64,000 nt of DNA from NCBI RefSeq assembly GCF_000757485.1, contig NZ_JPYO01000042.1:796830-860829 (forward strand), read 5' to 3'. The DNA is from Achromobacter sp. RTa. Lineage in GTDB: Bacteria; Pseudomonadota; Gammaproteobacteria; Burkholderiales; Burkholderiaceae_B. Position 1 is the first letter of the stretch. Every line of letters begins with the position of its first letter. Both the position numbers and the translations under genes were made by a program. The notes beneath the pieces were generated by a model. It was not told where the DNA came from, made no database searches, and was given only the letters and a program-made list of their open reading frames with translations. Positions 26,261 through 35,393 of the stretch are shown piece after piece.

Positions 26261-27235
26261 ATGTTCCGTTTTCCCCTGCGGTTTGCCGCCGCATTCAGTA
26301 TTGCGTGCACGGCAGTCGCCCCCGCCTTCGCAACCCAGACCGGCTTTCCCGACAAACCCATCAAGCTGGTGGTGCCGTTTCCGCCAGGCGGCCCTACCGA
26401 CACAAGCGCGCGCCTGTTCGGCAAGACGATGTCCGAGCAGTTGGGCCAGCCCGTCATTGTGGAGAACCGGGCGGGCGCGGGCGGCTCGGTCGGCACTACG
26501 TCGGTAACGCGCGAGCAGCCCGATGGCTACACGCTGTTGTGGGGCGGCACCAGCAGCATAGTGGTTGCGCCGGCGCTGTATCCCAAGCTGGACTATGACC
26601 CCATCAGCTCGTTCACGCCTATCGGCATGGCGGTACGCGGTCCGCTGATCCTGGTGAGCCGTCCCGCCCTCCCAAGCACGGACCTCAAGTCGCTATTGGA
26701 CCTGGCGCGGCGTCAATCGTTGACGGTGGCGTCCGCGGGCACCGGGTCCGTCGGCCATCTGACCGCCGAGCTGTTCGATCGCAGCGCCGGCGTAGACATC
26801 CTGCACATTCCTTATCGCGGCGGCGCGCCGGCCTTGAGCGACGTGCTGGGCGGCCAGGTGGATCTGCTGTTTGACACGGTGACGCTGTTGTATCCGCAGA
26901 TCACGGCGAACAAGCTGCGTGCCTATGCCGTCACCGGCGCGCAGCGCTACCAGCGGCTTCCGGATGTGCCCACGGTGGCGGAAGTGCTGGGCAAACCTTT
27001 CGAAGCGTATTCCTGGTTCGGCCTGCTCGCCCCGGCCAATACGCCGCAACCGGCTATCGACCGCCTGACCAAAGCGCTGGCTGCGGCCGCGCGCGATCCC
27101 GAGGTCAAACGCCAACTTGCGGATCTGGGCCTGGAGCCGGTCGGCGACACGCCGGAGCAATTCGCGCAATCGATCCGGACCGATCTGGCCAAATGGACCC
27201 AGGTCGTCAAACAAGCCGGCATCAAGCCGGACTAA
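26261..27235 (+). CDS. Bug/TctC-family solute-binding protein
   Basis: A 324-aa tripartite-tricarboxylate-type binding protein with a signal peptide (MFRFPLRFAAAFS to about AFA), FPDKPIKLVVPFPPGGPTD, VVENRAGAGGSVG-like loop (IVENRAGAGGSVG), QPDGYTLLWG and IPYRGGAPALSDVLGG. The start at 26261 has GGAG 6 nt upstream and begins the signal peptide, unlike the longer frame. A FAD monooxygenase gene follows after 19 bases, which suggests that the ligand is an aromatic or related carboxylate (inference). Confidence 0.92.
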   Translation: MFRFPLRFAAAFSIACTAVAPAFATQTGFPDKPIKLVVPFPPGGPTDTSARLFGKTMSEQLGQPVIVENRAGAGGSVGTTSVTREQPDGYTLLWGGTSSIVVAPALYPKLDYDPISSFTPIGMAVRGPLILVSRPALPSTDLKSLLDLARRQSLTVASAGTGSVGHLTAELFDRSAGVDILHIPYRGGAPALSDVLGGQVDLLFDTVTLLYPQITANKLRAYAVTGAQRYQRLPDVPTVAEVLGKPFEAYSWFGLLAPANTPQPAIDRLTKALAAAARDPEVKRQLADLGLEPVGDTPEQFAQSIRTDLAKWTQVVKQAGIKPD

Positions 27236-27254
27236 CTCATCTCGACGCAGCACT

Positions 27255-28466
27255 ATGTCCCATACATCGACATCCACACCTATATATCTCATCGCGGGCG
27301 CCGGCCTGGGTGGGCTGACCGCCGCGCTGGCCTTGCAGCGGCGCGGCCTGCGCGTGCGCGTGCTGGAGCAGGCGCAGGAGCTGCGCGAAGTCGGCGCGGG
27401 CATCCAGCTCAGCGCCAACGCCAACCGCGTGCTCTACCAGCTGGGCCTGGAAGACGCGTTGATGGACGTGGCACGCCCCACCGCGGGCAAGCGCATCCGG
27501 CTGTGGTCCAGCGGACGTACCTGGCCGCTCTTCGATCTGGGCGCGGAGTCCGTGGCGCGTTATGGCTACCCCTATCTGACGATTTATCGCGCCGACCTGC
27601 ACCGGATCCTGGCGCGGGCTGTGCAAGCCAATGATCCGGAAGCCATCTCGCTGGACGCTAAAGTGACGCAGTTCACGCAGGACGACCATGGCGTCGCGGC
27701 GGTGCTGGAATCCGGCGAACGCATCGACGGCACCGCGCTCATCGGGGCCGACGGCGTGCACTCATGTGTACGCGCCGCACTGTTCGGCGCCGACGCGGCA
27801 GCGTTTTCCGGAACCGTCGCCTGGCGCGGCGTGATCCCGGCCGAGAAACTGCCCGCGCACCTGCGCGAGCCCTATGCGTGCAACTGGGTGGGCCCCGGCG
27901 CGCATGTGATCCACTATCCCCTGCGGCATGGGAAGCTGGTGAATTTCGTCGGCATCCTGGAGCGCGACGATTGGCAGGTCGAGTCCTGGACCGAGCGCGG
28001 CAGTGTAGAAGAATGCGCGCGGGATTTCGCGGGCTGGCACGAGGATGTGCAAACGCTGATACACGCCCTGGACCAACCTTACAAATGGGCGCTGATGTTG
28101 CGCGAGCCGCTGCCCGTGTGGTCGCAGGGCCGCGTAACGCTGCTGGGCGACGCCTGCCACCCCACCTTGCCCATGCTGGCCTCGGGCGCGGCGATGGCGA
28201 TCGAGGATGGCTACGTACTGGCGCGCGCTCTGGCGGCGCATCCGGGCGATATTCCACAGGCCTTCAAGCGCTACGAAGCGGCGCGCGTTGAACGGGCATC
28301 GCGCGTGGTGCGCGGCTCGGCCGAAAACGCCCGGCGCTTCCACAATCCGGCCTTGGCGCACGCGCAGGGCGCCGCCGATTACGTGGACCGCGAGTGGAAC
28401 GAAACTCGCGTGCGTGAACGCTATGAATGGCTGTTCAGCTACAACGCAGACGAAGCCCCGGTCTGA
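27255..28466 (+). CDS. FAD-dependent aromatic-type monooxygenase
   Basis: A 403-aa class A flavoprotein hydroxylase that resembles salicylate and 3-hydroxybenzoate 6-hydroxylases. The ADP-binding GAGLGGLTAALAL (about 15-27), the DG motif (GADGVHSCVRA) and the second FAD motif (LLGDACHPTLPMLASGAAMAIEDG) are intact. It uses NAD(P)H and O2 to hydroxylate a ring carboxylate or similar compound; the true substrate is unknown. No ring-cleavage dioxygenase is adjacent. It is the last gene before a strong terminator and is co-transcribed with the Bug protein, probably under the divergent LysR regulator. Confidence 0.9.
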   Translation: MSHTSTSTPIYLIAGAGLGGLTAALALQRRGLRVRVLEQAQELREVGAGIQLSANANRVLYQLGLEDALMDVARPTAGKRIRLWSSGRTWPLFDLGAESVARYGYPYLTIYRADLHRILARAVQANDPEAISLDAKVTQFTQDDHGVAAVLESGERIDGTALIGADGVHSCVRAALFGADAAAFSGTVAWRGVIPAEKLPAHLREPYACNWVGPGAHVIHYPLRHGKLVNFVGILERDDWQVESWTERGSVEECARDFAGWHEDVQTLIHALDQPYKWALMLREPLPVWSQGRVTLLGDACHPTLPMLASGAAMAIEDGYVLARALAAHPGDIPQAFKRYEAARVERASRVVRGSAENARRFHNPALAHAQGAADYVDREWNETRVRERYEWLFSYNADEAPV

Positions 28467-28487
28467 CTCCGCCGCCACATGAAAAAA

Positions 28488-28521
28488 GCCGCCGCCACGT
28501 CTACCCTGGCGGCGGCTTTTT
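28488..28521 (+). terminator. Terminator after monooxygenase gene (twin of 25166)
   Basis: A perfect 10-bp stem (GCCGCCGCCA at 28488-28497, TGGCGGCGGC at 28507-28516) with a 9-nt loop, AAAAAA before and TTTTT after. It is bidirectional in form and lies between the convergent monooxygenase and sugar-ABC ATPase genes. Stem, flanking A/T runs and the following CATGAGC are shared with the terminator at 25166-25200. Confidence 0.88.
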
Positions 28522-28542
28522 CATGAGCGATGCGCCAACAGC

Positions 28543-29283
28543 CTATTCCCTGCCCGTCATCACCATGTGCGCCAGCGCGTCGGCATCCAGCCCCGCCACT
28601 TCGCGCTCGATCACCTTCTCGCCGCTTTTCAGGATCGCCACGCGATCGGCAAGCGCCACCACGTCCGCCATGTTGTGGCTGATGAGGATGACCGTGCGGC
28701 CTTCTTCGCGCAGCTTGCGCACCAGATTCAGCACCAGCGCGGTCTCCTTGACGCCCAGCGCGGCCGTGGGTTCGTCCATGATGACGACGCGGGCGTCCCA
28801 GCGCAGGGCGCGGGCGATGGCGACGGCCTGGCGCTGGCCGCCGGACATGCGCTCGACGGGACGGTCCATATCGTCGATGGGCACGGACAGGCGCTGCAGG
28901 TAGCCGCGCGCGTCCTGGGCCATGCGGCGCTTGTCCAGGATGCTGAGCGGACCCACGCGGCGCACCAGTTCGGCGCCCATGAAGATGTTTTCCCAGATAG
29001 ACAGGCGCGGGGCCAGGGCCAGGTCCTGGTAGATGGTCGCGATGCCTTGCACCAGGGCGTCGTGGGGCGAGCCGAACACGACCGACTTGCCGTGCAGGCT
29101 GAGCGCGCCGGCGCTGGGTTCCTGCGCGCCGGAGATGATGCGGATCAGCGTGGACTTGCCCGCGCCATTGTCGCCGCAGATGGCCATGACCTTGCCCTGC
29201 GGCACGTCCAGGTCTATGCCTTTCAGGGCCTCGACGGCGCCATAGGATTTCTTGATCTGGCGTAGCGACAACGCGGCGGACAT
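28543..29283 (-). CDS. Sugar ABC transporter ATP-binding protein (single domain)
   Basis: A 246-aa ATPase of the ribose/xylose/fructose class (CUT2). Walker A is GDNGAGKST (about 36-44), the signature is MSGGQRQA, and Walker B VVIMDEPTAALG. Many CUT2 ATPases carry two ATPase domains in about 500 aa; this one has a single domain as in FrcA, and would act as a homodimer. It is the last gene of the leftward operon kinase-permease-binding protein-ATPase. Confidence 0.92.
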   Translation of the reverse strand: MSAALSLRQIKKSYGAVEALKGIDLDVPQGKVMAICGDNGAGKSTLIRIISGAQEPSAGALSLHGKSVVFGSPHDALVQGIATIYQDLALAPRLSIWENIFMGAELVRRVGPLSILDKRRMAQDARGYLQRLSVPIDDMDRPVERMSGGQRQAVAIARALRWDARVVIMDEPTAALGVKETALVLNLVRKLREEGRTVILISHNMADVVALADRVAILKSGEKVIEREVAGLDADALAHMVMTGRE

Positions 29284-29295
29284 GGCTGCTGGCTC

Positions 29296-30258
29296 TTACT
29301 TGGCGGGTTGCAGGAATTTCTGGACGTTGCTGGCGTCGACCAATACCGAGTCCATGAAGAGATAAGGGCCGGCGACGACGGTTTCCTTGGGCTCCTTCTT
29401 GACGACGATGCGGTCGATGGAGTCGATGGCCTTGGCGCCCATCTGCTCGAAGGGAATCATCATGGTGGCGGTGACGAGACTGTCGGGATCGGCAATGCGG
29501 CGGTAGGTTTCCGGGCTGCCGTCGACGGACACCAGGGTGATGTCGCCCTTCTTCAGGCCCTGCGCCTGCAGCAGGTCGTCGATGACGTAGGCCTGGCCGT
29601 CGAACGAGGCCCAGACGCCCTTGAACTGGCCTTGGTGGCGCAGGAACAGGGCCTGCATACCGTTGCGCACGTCGTCGCGCCAGCTTTGCGTGCGGGCCAT
29701 GCTGAACTTGGCCAGGTCCTTGACGGCGGTATTCTCGGTCAGCACCGCATCCAGCATCTTGCCGCGGATGCGGGTGCCCGAGTTGCCGTCGAAGCGGGCC
29801 GACAGGATATTGCCCTGGTAGCCCATCTTGCCAAGCAGGTACAGCACGGACTGGGCGCCGGTGGCGTATTCGTTGACTTCCACGTCGAACAGCATGTGGG
29901 GGCTGGCGCCGGACATCACGCCGACCACGGGTATGCCCTTCTCTTTGGCGGCCTGCAGCTGGGCGTCGGTTTCGACGGGCTTGCCCATGGCGATGACGAT
30001 GGCGTCGACCTTCTTGTTGACCAGGGTGTCCAGCTGTTCGGCCAGCTTGGGAAGCGAACCCTCGGCGTTCAGCTGGGTGACCGTCCAGCCCTTGGCGCGG
30101 GCGGCTTCGGCCGCGGCGTTGGCCACGCGGGCATGGGTTTCCGAAGACATCTGGAAAGCGACGACGCCGACGTCGAAGGCATGTGCGGCGGCGCCCATGG
30201 CCAGCGCCTGCACGGAAAACGCGGCCAACAGCAAGTGGCGCATCAAGGATTTACGCAT
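29296..30258 (-). CDS. Sugar ABC transporter binding protein (CUT2)
   Basis: A 320-aa periplasmic binding protein of the RbsB/LacI-like class. After a signal peptide ending AAHA-FD come VGVVAFQMSSETHARVANAAAEAARAKG-like helix 1, the VDAIVIAMGKP strand and GITLVSVDGSPETYRRI-like hinge (here DITLVSVDGSPE). It lies between the permease (19 bases upstream) and the ATPase (12 bases downstream). The sugar is not identifiable by eye. Confidence 0.92.
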   Translation of the reverse strand: MRKSLMRHLLLAAFSVQALAMGAAAHAFDVGVVAFQMSSETHARVANAAAEAARAKGWTVTQLNAEGSLPKLAEQLDTLVNKKVDAIVIAMGKPVETDAQLQAAKEKGIPVVGVMSGASPHMLFDVEVNEYATGAQSVLYLLGKMGYQGNILSARFDGNSGTRIRGKMLDAVLTENTAVKDLAKFSMARTQSWRDDVRNGMQALFLRHQGQFKGVWASFDGQAYVIDDLLQAQGLKKGDITLVSVDGSPETYRRIADPDSLVTATMMIPFEQMGAKAIDSIDRIVVKKEPKETVVAGPYLFMDSVLVDASNVQKFLQPAK

Positions 30259-30276
30259 GGATCTCTCCCCTTCCGA

Positions 30277-31218
30277 TCAGAATTTGAAGGCCGCTTTCTT
30301 CAGCACGGCCGATGACACCGCGACGGACGCGATGATGATGAAGCCCAGCACGATGTCCTGCACGTAGTACGGCGCGCCCATCAGCACCAGGCCGTTGCCC
30401 AGCACTTTCAGGATCAGCGCGGCGACGAGCGTGCCCGGGATATTGGCGTGGCCGGGGTTGAACATGGTCATGCCCAGCAGCACCGCCGCGATCGCATACA
30501 GGAAGTAGTCGCCGGCCATATTGGGCGCCGCGGACGACAGGCTGGACGTGAGCAGGATGGCGGCCAGGCCGGCGCAAAGCCCGGACAGGGCCAGGCCGAT
30601 GCTTTTCATTGCGCGGATATTGATGCCGGCCAGGCGGGCGGACTCGCCGGCTTCGCCGGTGGCGGTCATGCGGGCGCCGGTGCGGGTCCCTTTGACGAGG
30701 AAGAAGGCGAGCAGCACCGCGCCAAGCATCCACAGCACCAGGGCGGAAATTCCGAAAGGCTTGCCGCGGGCGAGGTCCGTGAACGCCCCGGGCCAACGGC
30801 CCACGTAGGACACGCCGTCGGTCAGCATGAAGGCGAAGCCGCGCGCCATGGCGGCCATGCCCAGCGTGGCGATCAGCGAGGGAACCCGCAGCCGCGTCAC
30901 GGCGATGCCGTTGACCAGGCCGCAGAGCAGCCCCACGCCCAGCCCCGCGCCGACAGCGAGCAGCACGGGCTGGCCGGTGTGGACCAGCGCGCCGGTAACG
31001 ACGGCGGCCAGGCTGGCCACGTCGGCCACCGACAGGTCCAGCTCGGCCGTGACCAGCGCGAGGGTGAAGCCGAGCGCGATGATGGCCAGGAAGCTGGTTT
31101 CCTTGGCGATGTTCAAAAGGTTGTTGGGCGCCGCGAAATTCGGCGCGGCCAATGCGAAGAAACCGACCAGGACCAGTCCCGCTATTGCCGTGCCGTACTT
31201 TTCCAGGATGCCGCGCAT
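30277..31218 (-). CDS. Sugar ABC transporter permease (CUT2, RbsC-like)
   Basis: A 313-aa inner-membrane permease of the BPD_transp_2 family with about eight to ten hydrophobic segments. Family landmarks are ELDLSVADVASLAAVV (membrane segment 3), GLVNGIAVTRLRVPSLIATLGMAAMARG and a GANPEAARLAGI-like EAA region (here GEAGESARLAGINIRAMK). It forms the channel for the neighbouring binding protein and ATPase. Confidence 0.92.
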   Translation of the reverse strand: MRGILEKYGTAIAGLVLVGFFALAAPNFAAPNNLLNIAKETSFLAIIALGFTLALVTAELDLSVADVASLAAVVTGALVHTGQPVLLAVGAGLGVGLLCGLVNGIAVTRLRVPSLIATLGMAAMARGFAFMLTDGVSYVGRWPGAFTDLARGKPFGISALVLWMLGAVLLAFFLVKGTRTGARMTATGEAGESARLAGINIRAMKSIGLALSGLCAGLAAILLTSSLSSAAPNMAGDYFLYAIAAVLLGMTMFNPGHANIPGTLVAALILKVLGNGLVLMGAPYYVQDIVLGFIIIASVAVSSAVLKKAAFKF

Positions 31219-31345
31219 CGACTCAACCCTTGCTGCGTTTGATTATTGTGCGGATGCCGTCGCCGGCATGCGGACGCCGGGCCCATGGCCCGTGCTGATG
31301 GCGTCGTAGTTTATACCCCGGTGCGCCGGGCGGGGACCGCCCTCG

Positions 31346-32845
31346 CTACATGCTGATGCCGGCAAGCGCCCGCGACACCGGCGCCAGCGCGGCTTCGGCC
31401 GCGCGGAATTGGGCGTACATGCGGCGATAAGCGCGAGACCGGTCGGGCTGAGGCTCGTAGCGCTGCGCCACGCGCACCAACCGCTCCTGCGCGGCCGCGA
31501 AGCTGTCGTAGCGCCCCAGGCCCGTCCAGGCGGCGACCGCCGCGCCCAGCACGCCGGGCTGTTCGGCCTGCCCGACGACCAGGGCGCGCTCGCAGATGTC
31601 CGCCTTGACCTGGCACCACTGCGCGTTGGACGCGGCGCCGCCGCCGAAGCGGATTTCTCCTACCGGGCTGCCCAGGGCGGCCTCGGCGCGTTCCAGCACG
31701 ATGCGGTTCAGAAAGGCCACGCCCTCCAGCACGGCCCAGGCCAGGTCGCCCGGGCCATGGCGGCGGTTCAGCCCCAGGAAGGCTCCGCGCAAGTGCGGAT
31801 CCCAGTACGGCACGCGCTCGCCCTGCAGGTAAGGCAGGAACAGGGCTGGCTGCGGATCGCGCGGCGCGTCCAGCAAAGCGTCCATGGCCTCGCCGACCCC
31901 CGCCATGCCTTCATCGCCCAGGCGGCCCAGCAGGGGCAGCAGCCAGGCGACCGTGTCGGCGCCGTTCTGGCCCGGCCCGCCGATCTGGTGATGGCCGCCG
32001 CCCCAGTCCACCGTCATCAGGCCCTGCGCCTGCACCGGCTCGGCGCCCACGGCGCCGAAAACCTCGGTCGTGCCCGAGATGTTGTAGGCATAGCCCGGAC
32101 GCAAGGCGCCCAGGCCCGCCACCGCCGCCCAGGTGTCGTTGGCGCAGGCCACCACCGGGCGCCCCGCCAGCCGGGCCAGAGCGCCCGGCAAGCCGGCCTG
32201 CACGGGCCCGACGACGGCCAGCGGATCCAGCAGGGGCGGCACCCAGGCCGGGTCGGCGCCCACGGCGGTCAACAGGTCCGGTCCGTTCTCGCACGCGGCG
32301 GCGGCGGCAGCCAGCCGGGCCATCGACACCGTGTCGCTGGCCGCGCGGCCGGTCAGGCGGAAATTCAGGTAGTCCTTGGGCTCCAGCACCGCGCGCACGC
32401 GAGCCGCGTGCTGCGGCTCGGCACGCAGCAGCCACGCCACGCGGGCCCAGGGGTGGAAGGCGTTGATATGGCCATGTTCGGAATGGGAGGCCGGCATGGA
32501 CGCCAGCCAGGCGCCCACGTCCGCGGCGGCGCGGGTATCGCGCCAGGTGATAGCCGGCCGGATGGGCAAGCCCTGGGCATCGAGGAACACCTGCGTGCGC
32601 GTCACGCCGCAGATCGCGACGGCCTCGACCGCGCCGAACGCGGGGCCGGCCTGCGCGGCCAGCGTGTCGGCCAGCGTACGCAGGCCGCGCCACCAGGCAT
32701 CCGGGTCGATCTCGTCCCAGCCGGGGCGGGCCGCCGCGCCCGCCGGGCTATCGATGAAGCAGGCATGGGCGATGCCGCCGCTGCCGTCCACCAGCGCGGC
32801 GCGGAACCGCGTGCCGCCCAGGTCCACCGCCAGCACGTAGCTCAT
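31346..32845 (-). CDS. FGGY-family carbohydrate kinase (xylulokinase-like)
   Basis: A 499-aa sugar kinase. The N-terminal phosphate-binding segment is AVDLGGTRFRAALVD (residues about 5-19), a W-x-D-x-R region follows (ITWRDTRAAADV), and the FGGY signature appears as PYLQGERVPYWDPHLRGAFLGL (about 340-361), with the adenosine segment FGGGAASNAQW. The length fits xylulokinase-like enzymes. It is the first gene of the leftward operon with the sugar ABC transporter, which implies that the imported sugar or sugar alcohol is phosphorylated at once. Confidence 0.9.
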   Translation of the reverse strand: MSYVLAVDLGGTRFRAALVDGSGGIAHACFIDSPAGAAARPGWDEIDPDAWWRGLRTLADTLAAQAGPAFGAVEAVAICGVTRTQVFLDAQGLPIRPAITWRDTRAAADVGAWLASMPASHSEHGHINAFHPWARVAWLLRAEPQHAARVRAVLEPKDYLNFRLTGRAASDTVSMARLAAAAAACENGPDLLTAVGADPAWVPPLLDPLAVVGPVQAGLPGALARLAGRPVVACANDTWAAVAGLGALRPGYAYNISGTTEVFGAVGAEPVQAQGLMTVDWGGGHHQIGGPGQNGADTVAWLLPLLGRLGDEGMAGVGEAMDALLDAPRDPQPALFLPYLQGERVPYWDPHLRGAFLGLNRRHGPGDLAWAVLEGVAFLNRIVLERAEAALGSPVGEIRFGGGAASNAQWCQVKADICERALVVGQAEQPGVLGAAVAAWTGLGRYDSFAAAQERLVRVAQRYEPQPDRSRAYRRMYAQFRAAEAALAPVSRALAGISM

Positions 32846-33195
32846 GATGGCGTCCCGGGGTGGCGAATCTGGCCGCGCGCGGGCGGCATGGCCCGCGAGA
32901 AGCGGGAAGTCGGACGATCAAGCATGAGAGGCGGGTTCCGCGTAATCCGGTCAGGTCGTCGAAACCGCGTTTCGACCTTGCAAAGATTGTATTGCAGCCG
33001 TGCCGGGCCGGCGGCGCCGATCGGCCGCGGCCGGCCGTTTTTCGCTGCACCGCAGCACCGGAAACCCTATCAATTGATTATTTCTGTTCAGGTGACAGGG
33101 GCCGAGGGCCTGCGACAGAATGAGCCACGCCCGGAGGAGACGACCGGGGCCACGAAAACCCATAGATCCGCGTGCGCGGCGCGCGCCCAAGCCCC
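32846..33195. other. Divergent promoter region, kinase operon / BKACE operon
   Basis: About 350 bases without a gene. An AT-rich patch at about 33060-33090 (TATCAATTGATTATTTCTG) contains the palindrome TCAATTGA and would suit a rightward promoter; TTGCAAAGATTGTATTGC near 32980 would suit the leftward one. No local regulator gene is adjacent, so the controlling protein is unknown. Confidence 0.4.
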
Positions 33196-34128
33196 ATGAA
33201 AAAACCCAGGAAGGTCATCATCACCTGCGCGATCACCGGTTCGGTCCACACGCCGTCCATGTCGCCCCATCTTCCCGTAACGCCCGACGAAATCGCCCAG
33301 TCCGCGCTGGATGCCGCCGCGGCGGGCGCCGCCATCGTGCACTTGCATGCGCGCAAGCCCGACACGGGGCAGCCCACACAGGACCCCGCGCTTTACGCGC
33401 AATTCCTGCCGCGCATCAAACAGGCCTCGGACGTGGTGATCAACATCACGACGGGCGGCTCGCCGGTGCTGCCGCTGGCCGACCGCATGGCGCCGGCGCT
33501 GCAGTTCAAGCCCGAAGTGGCGTCCCTGAACATGGGATCCATGAATTTCGGCATGTACGAACTGCTGGAACGCTTCAAGGAATTCAAGCACGCCTGGGAA
33601 CGCCCCTATCTCGAAGGCAGCAGCGACCTGATCTTCAAGAACACGTTCAAGGACATCGAGAACATCCTGACCTCGTGCAGCGACAACGGCACGCGCTTCG
33701 AGATCGAGTGCTACGACATCGGCCACCTGTACACGGCGGCGCACTTCGTGGACCGCAAGCTGCTGAAGCCGCCCTTCCTGATCCAGTCGGTATTCGGCAT
33801 ACGCGGCGGGATCGGCACGCACCCGGAAGACGTGATGATGATGAAGCGCACGGCGGACAGGCTGTTCGGAGACGACTACATCTGGTCGGTGCTGGCCGCC
33901 GGCCGCAAGCAGACGCCGCTGGCGACGATGGCCGCTACCATGGGCGGCAACGTGCGCGTGGGGCTGGAGGATTCGCTGTGGGACGGCCCGGGCGAGCTGG
34001 CGCGGTCGAACGCCGACCAGGTTCGGCGGATACGGCGGATCCTGGAGGACCTGTCGCTGCAGGTCGCCACGCCCGACGACGCGCGCGAAACGCTGCAACT
34101 CAAGGGCCGCGACAACGTCGCGTTCTGA
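33196..34128 (+). CDS. BKACE (3-keto-5-aminohexanoate cleavage family) enzyme
   Basis: A 310-aa zinc-dependent TIM-barrel enzyme of the beta-keto acid cleavage family, which exchanges acetyl units between a beta-keto acid and acetyl-CoA. Family marks are VIITCAITGS at the start, the metal-binding HLHARKP (about 50-56), LNMGSMNFG, the FEIECYDIGHL glutamate strand, and GGNVRVGLEDSL near the C-terminus. The ATG at 33196 fits the family start; the frame runs eight codons further upstream. It is followed closely by an ABC-type binding protein and an SDR oxidoreductase, suggesting oxidation of a hydroxy acid to a beta-keto acid and cleavage. Substrate unknown. Confidence 0.92.
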   Translation: MKKPRKVIITCAITGSVHTPSMSPHLPVTPDEIAQSALDAAAAGAAIVHLHARKPDTGQPTQDPALYAQFLPRIKQASDVVINITTGGSPVLPLADRMAPALQFKPEVASLNMGSMNFGMYELLERFKEFKHAWERPYLEGSSDLIFKNTFKDIENILTSCSDNGTRFEIECYDIGHLYTAAHFVDRKLLKPPFLIQSVFGIRGGIGTHPEDVMMMKRTADRLFGDDYIWSVLAAGRKQTPLATMAATMGGNVRVGLEDSLWDGPGELARSNADQVRRIRRILEDLSLQVATPDDARETLQLKGRDNVAF

Positions 34129-34159
34129 CGAAAAACATCACCCAGTGGGGAGACCAAAC

Positions 34160-35359
34160 ATGAAAAAGACACTATGCGCGACCGCATTGGCCGCTCTGTT
34201 CGGAATCGCGGGGCCCGCGCAGGCCGACGACGGCGTCATCCGGATCGGCTTCATCACAGACATGTCGGGGCTGTCGGCGGACGCGGACGGCCCCGGCGGC
34301 GCCGAGGCGATCAAGATGGCCGTGGCGGACCTGGGCGGCGTGGTGGCGGGCAAGAAGGTGGAAGTGCTGGTGGCCGACCACCAGAACCGCGCCGACATCG
34401 CTTCTTCGCGCGCGCGGGAATGGCTGGACCAGAAAGGCGTGAACATGCTGATCGCCGGCGCGAACTCCGCGGCCGCGCTCGCAATGGCCAAAGTGGCCGA
34501 AGAGAAGAAAACGCCGTTCTTCGTCGTCAGCGCCGGCGCCTCCGAGCTGACCAACGCGCAGTGCACGCCGTATACAGTGCATTACGTGTACGACACGGTG
34601 TCGCTCGCCCGGGGCACGGCGCGGGCCATGATGAAGGAAGGCAACAAGGACTGGTATTTCCTGACGGTGGACCATGCATTCGGCCACGCGCTGGAGCGCG
34701 ACGCGTCGGCGGTGGTGCAGGCTGACGGCGGCAATGTGAAGGGCCGGGTCCGGCACCCGCTGAACGCCGCGGATTTCTCCTCGTTCATCCTGCAGGCGCA
34801 GGCTTCGGGCGCCTCGGTGCTGGGCCTGGCGAATTCCGCCAGCGATACCAGCAACGCGGTGAAGGCGGCCGCCGAGTTCGGCCTGACGCCGGCGATGAAG
34901 ATCGCGGGCCTGCTGGTGATCATCACGGACGTCCATGCGCTGGGCTTGCAGGCCGCCCAGGACATGTACCTGACGACGGCCTGGTACTGGGACCAGGACG
35001 AACCCTCGCGGCAGTGGGCGGCGCGCTTCGAAGAGCGCATGAAGAAAAAGCCGTCCATGCTGCAGGCCGGTGACTATTCCGCAACGTCGACCTACCTGAA
35101 GGCGGTCGCGGCCACCAACAGCACCGATGGCGACACGATCATGAAGTGGCTGAAGGCCAACCCCGTGAACGACTTCTTCGCCAAGGACGGCAAGATCCGC
35201 GCCGACGGGTTGATGGTGCACGACATGTTCCTGATGCAGGTCAAGAAGCCGTCGGAATCGAAGGGCCCGTGGGATTACTACAAGCTCGTGGCGCGCGTGC
35301 CTGGCGACCAGATCTACACCTCGCCCCAGGAATCGGCCTGCCGCCTGATGAAACCCTGA
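34160..35359 (+). CDS. LivK-like ABC transporter binding protein (orphan)
   Basis: A 399-aa periplasmic binding protein of the branched-chain-amino-acid type (Peripla_BP_6). The signal peptide ends GPAQA-DD, then IRIGFITDMSGL, GKKVEVLVADHQNR and the Gly/Ser-rich SAGASELTNAQC region. GGGGAG lies upstream of the ATG. LivHMGF membrane and ATPase genes are absent from the window, so it is an orphan receptor or its permease is elsewhere. It sits 31 bases behind the BKACE gene. Confidence 0.9.
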   Translation: MKKTLCATALAALFGIAGPAQADDGVIRIGFITDMSGLSADADGPGGAEAIKMAVADLGGVVAGKKVEVLVADHQNRADIASSRAREWLDQKGVNMLIAGANSAAALAMAKVAEEKKTPFFVVSAGASELTNAQCTPYTVHYVYDTVSLARGTARAMMKEGNKDWYFLTVDHAFGHALERDASAVVQADGGNVKGRVRHPLNAADFSSFILQAQASGASVLGLANSASDTSNAVKAAAEFGLTPAMKIAGLLVIITDVHALGLQAAQDMYLTTAWYWDQDEPSRQWAARFEERMKKKPSMLQAGDYSATSTYLKAVAATNSTDGDTIMKWLKANPVNDFFAKDGKIRADGLMVHDMFLMQVKKPSESKGPWDYYKLVARVPGDQIYTSPQESACRLMKP

Positions 35360-35393
35360 CCCCGCGGTACCCGCGACACACGAAGGAATAGGC

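Noticed and set aside
31409-33199. 596-codon open frame opposite the FGGY kinase
   Set aside because: Its composition is Arg/Gly/Ala-rich and it mirrors the kinase gene. It is a codon-bias shadow.
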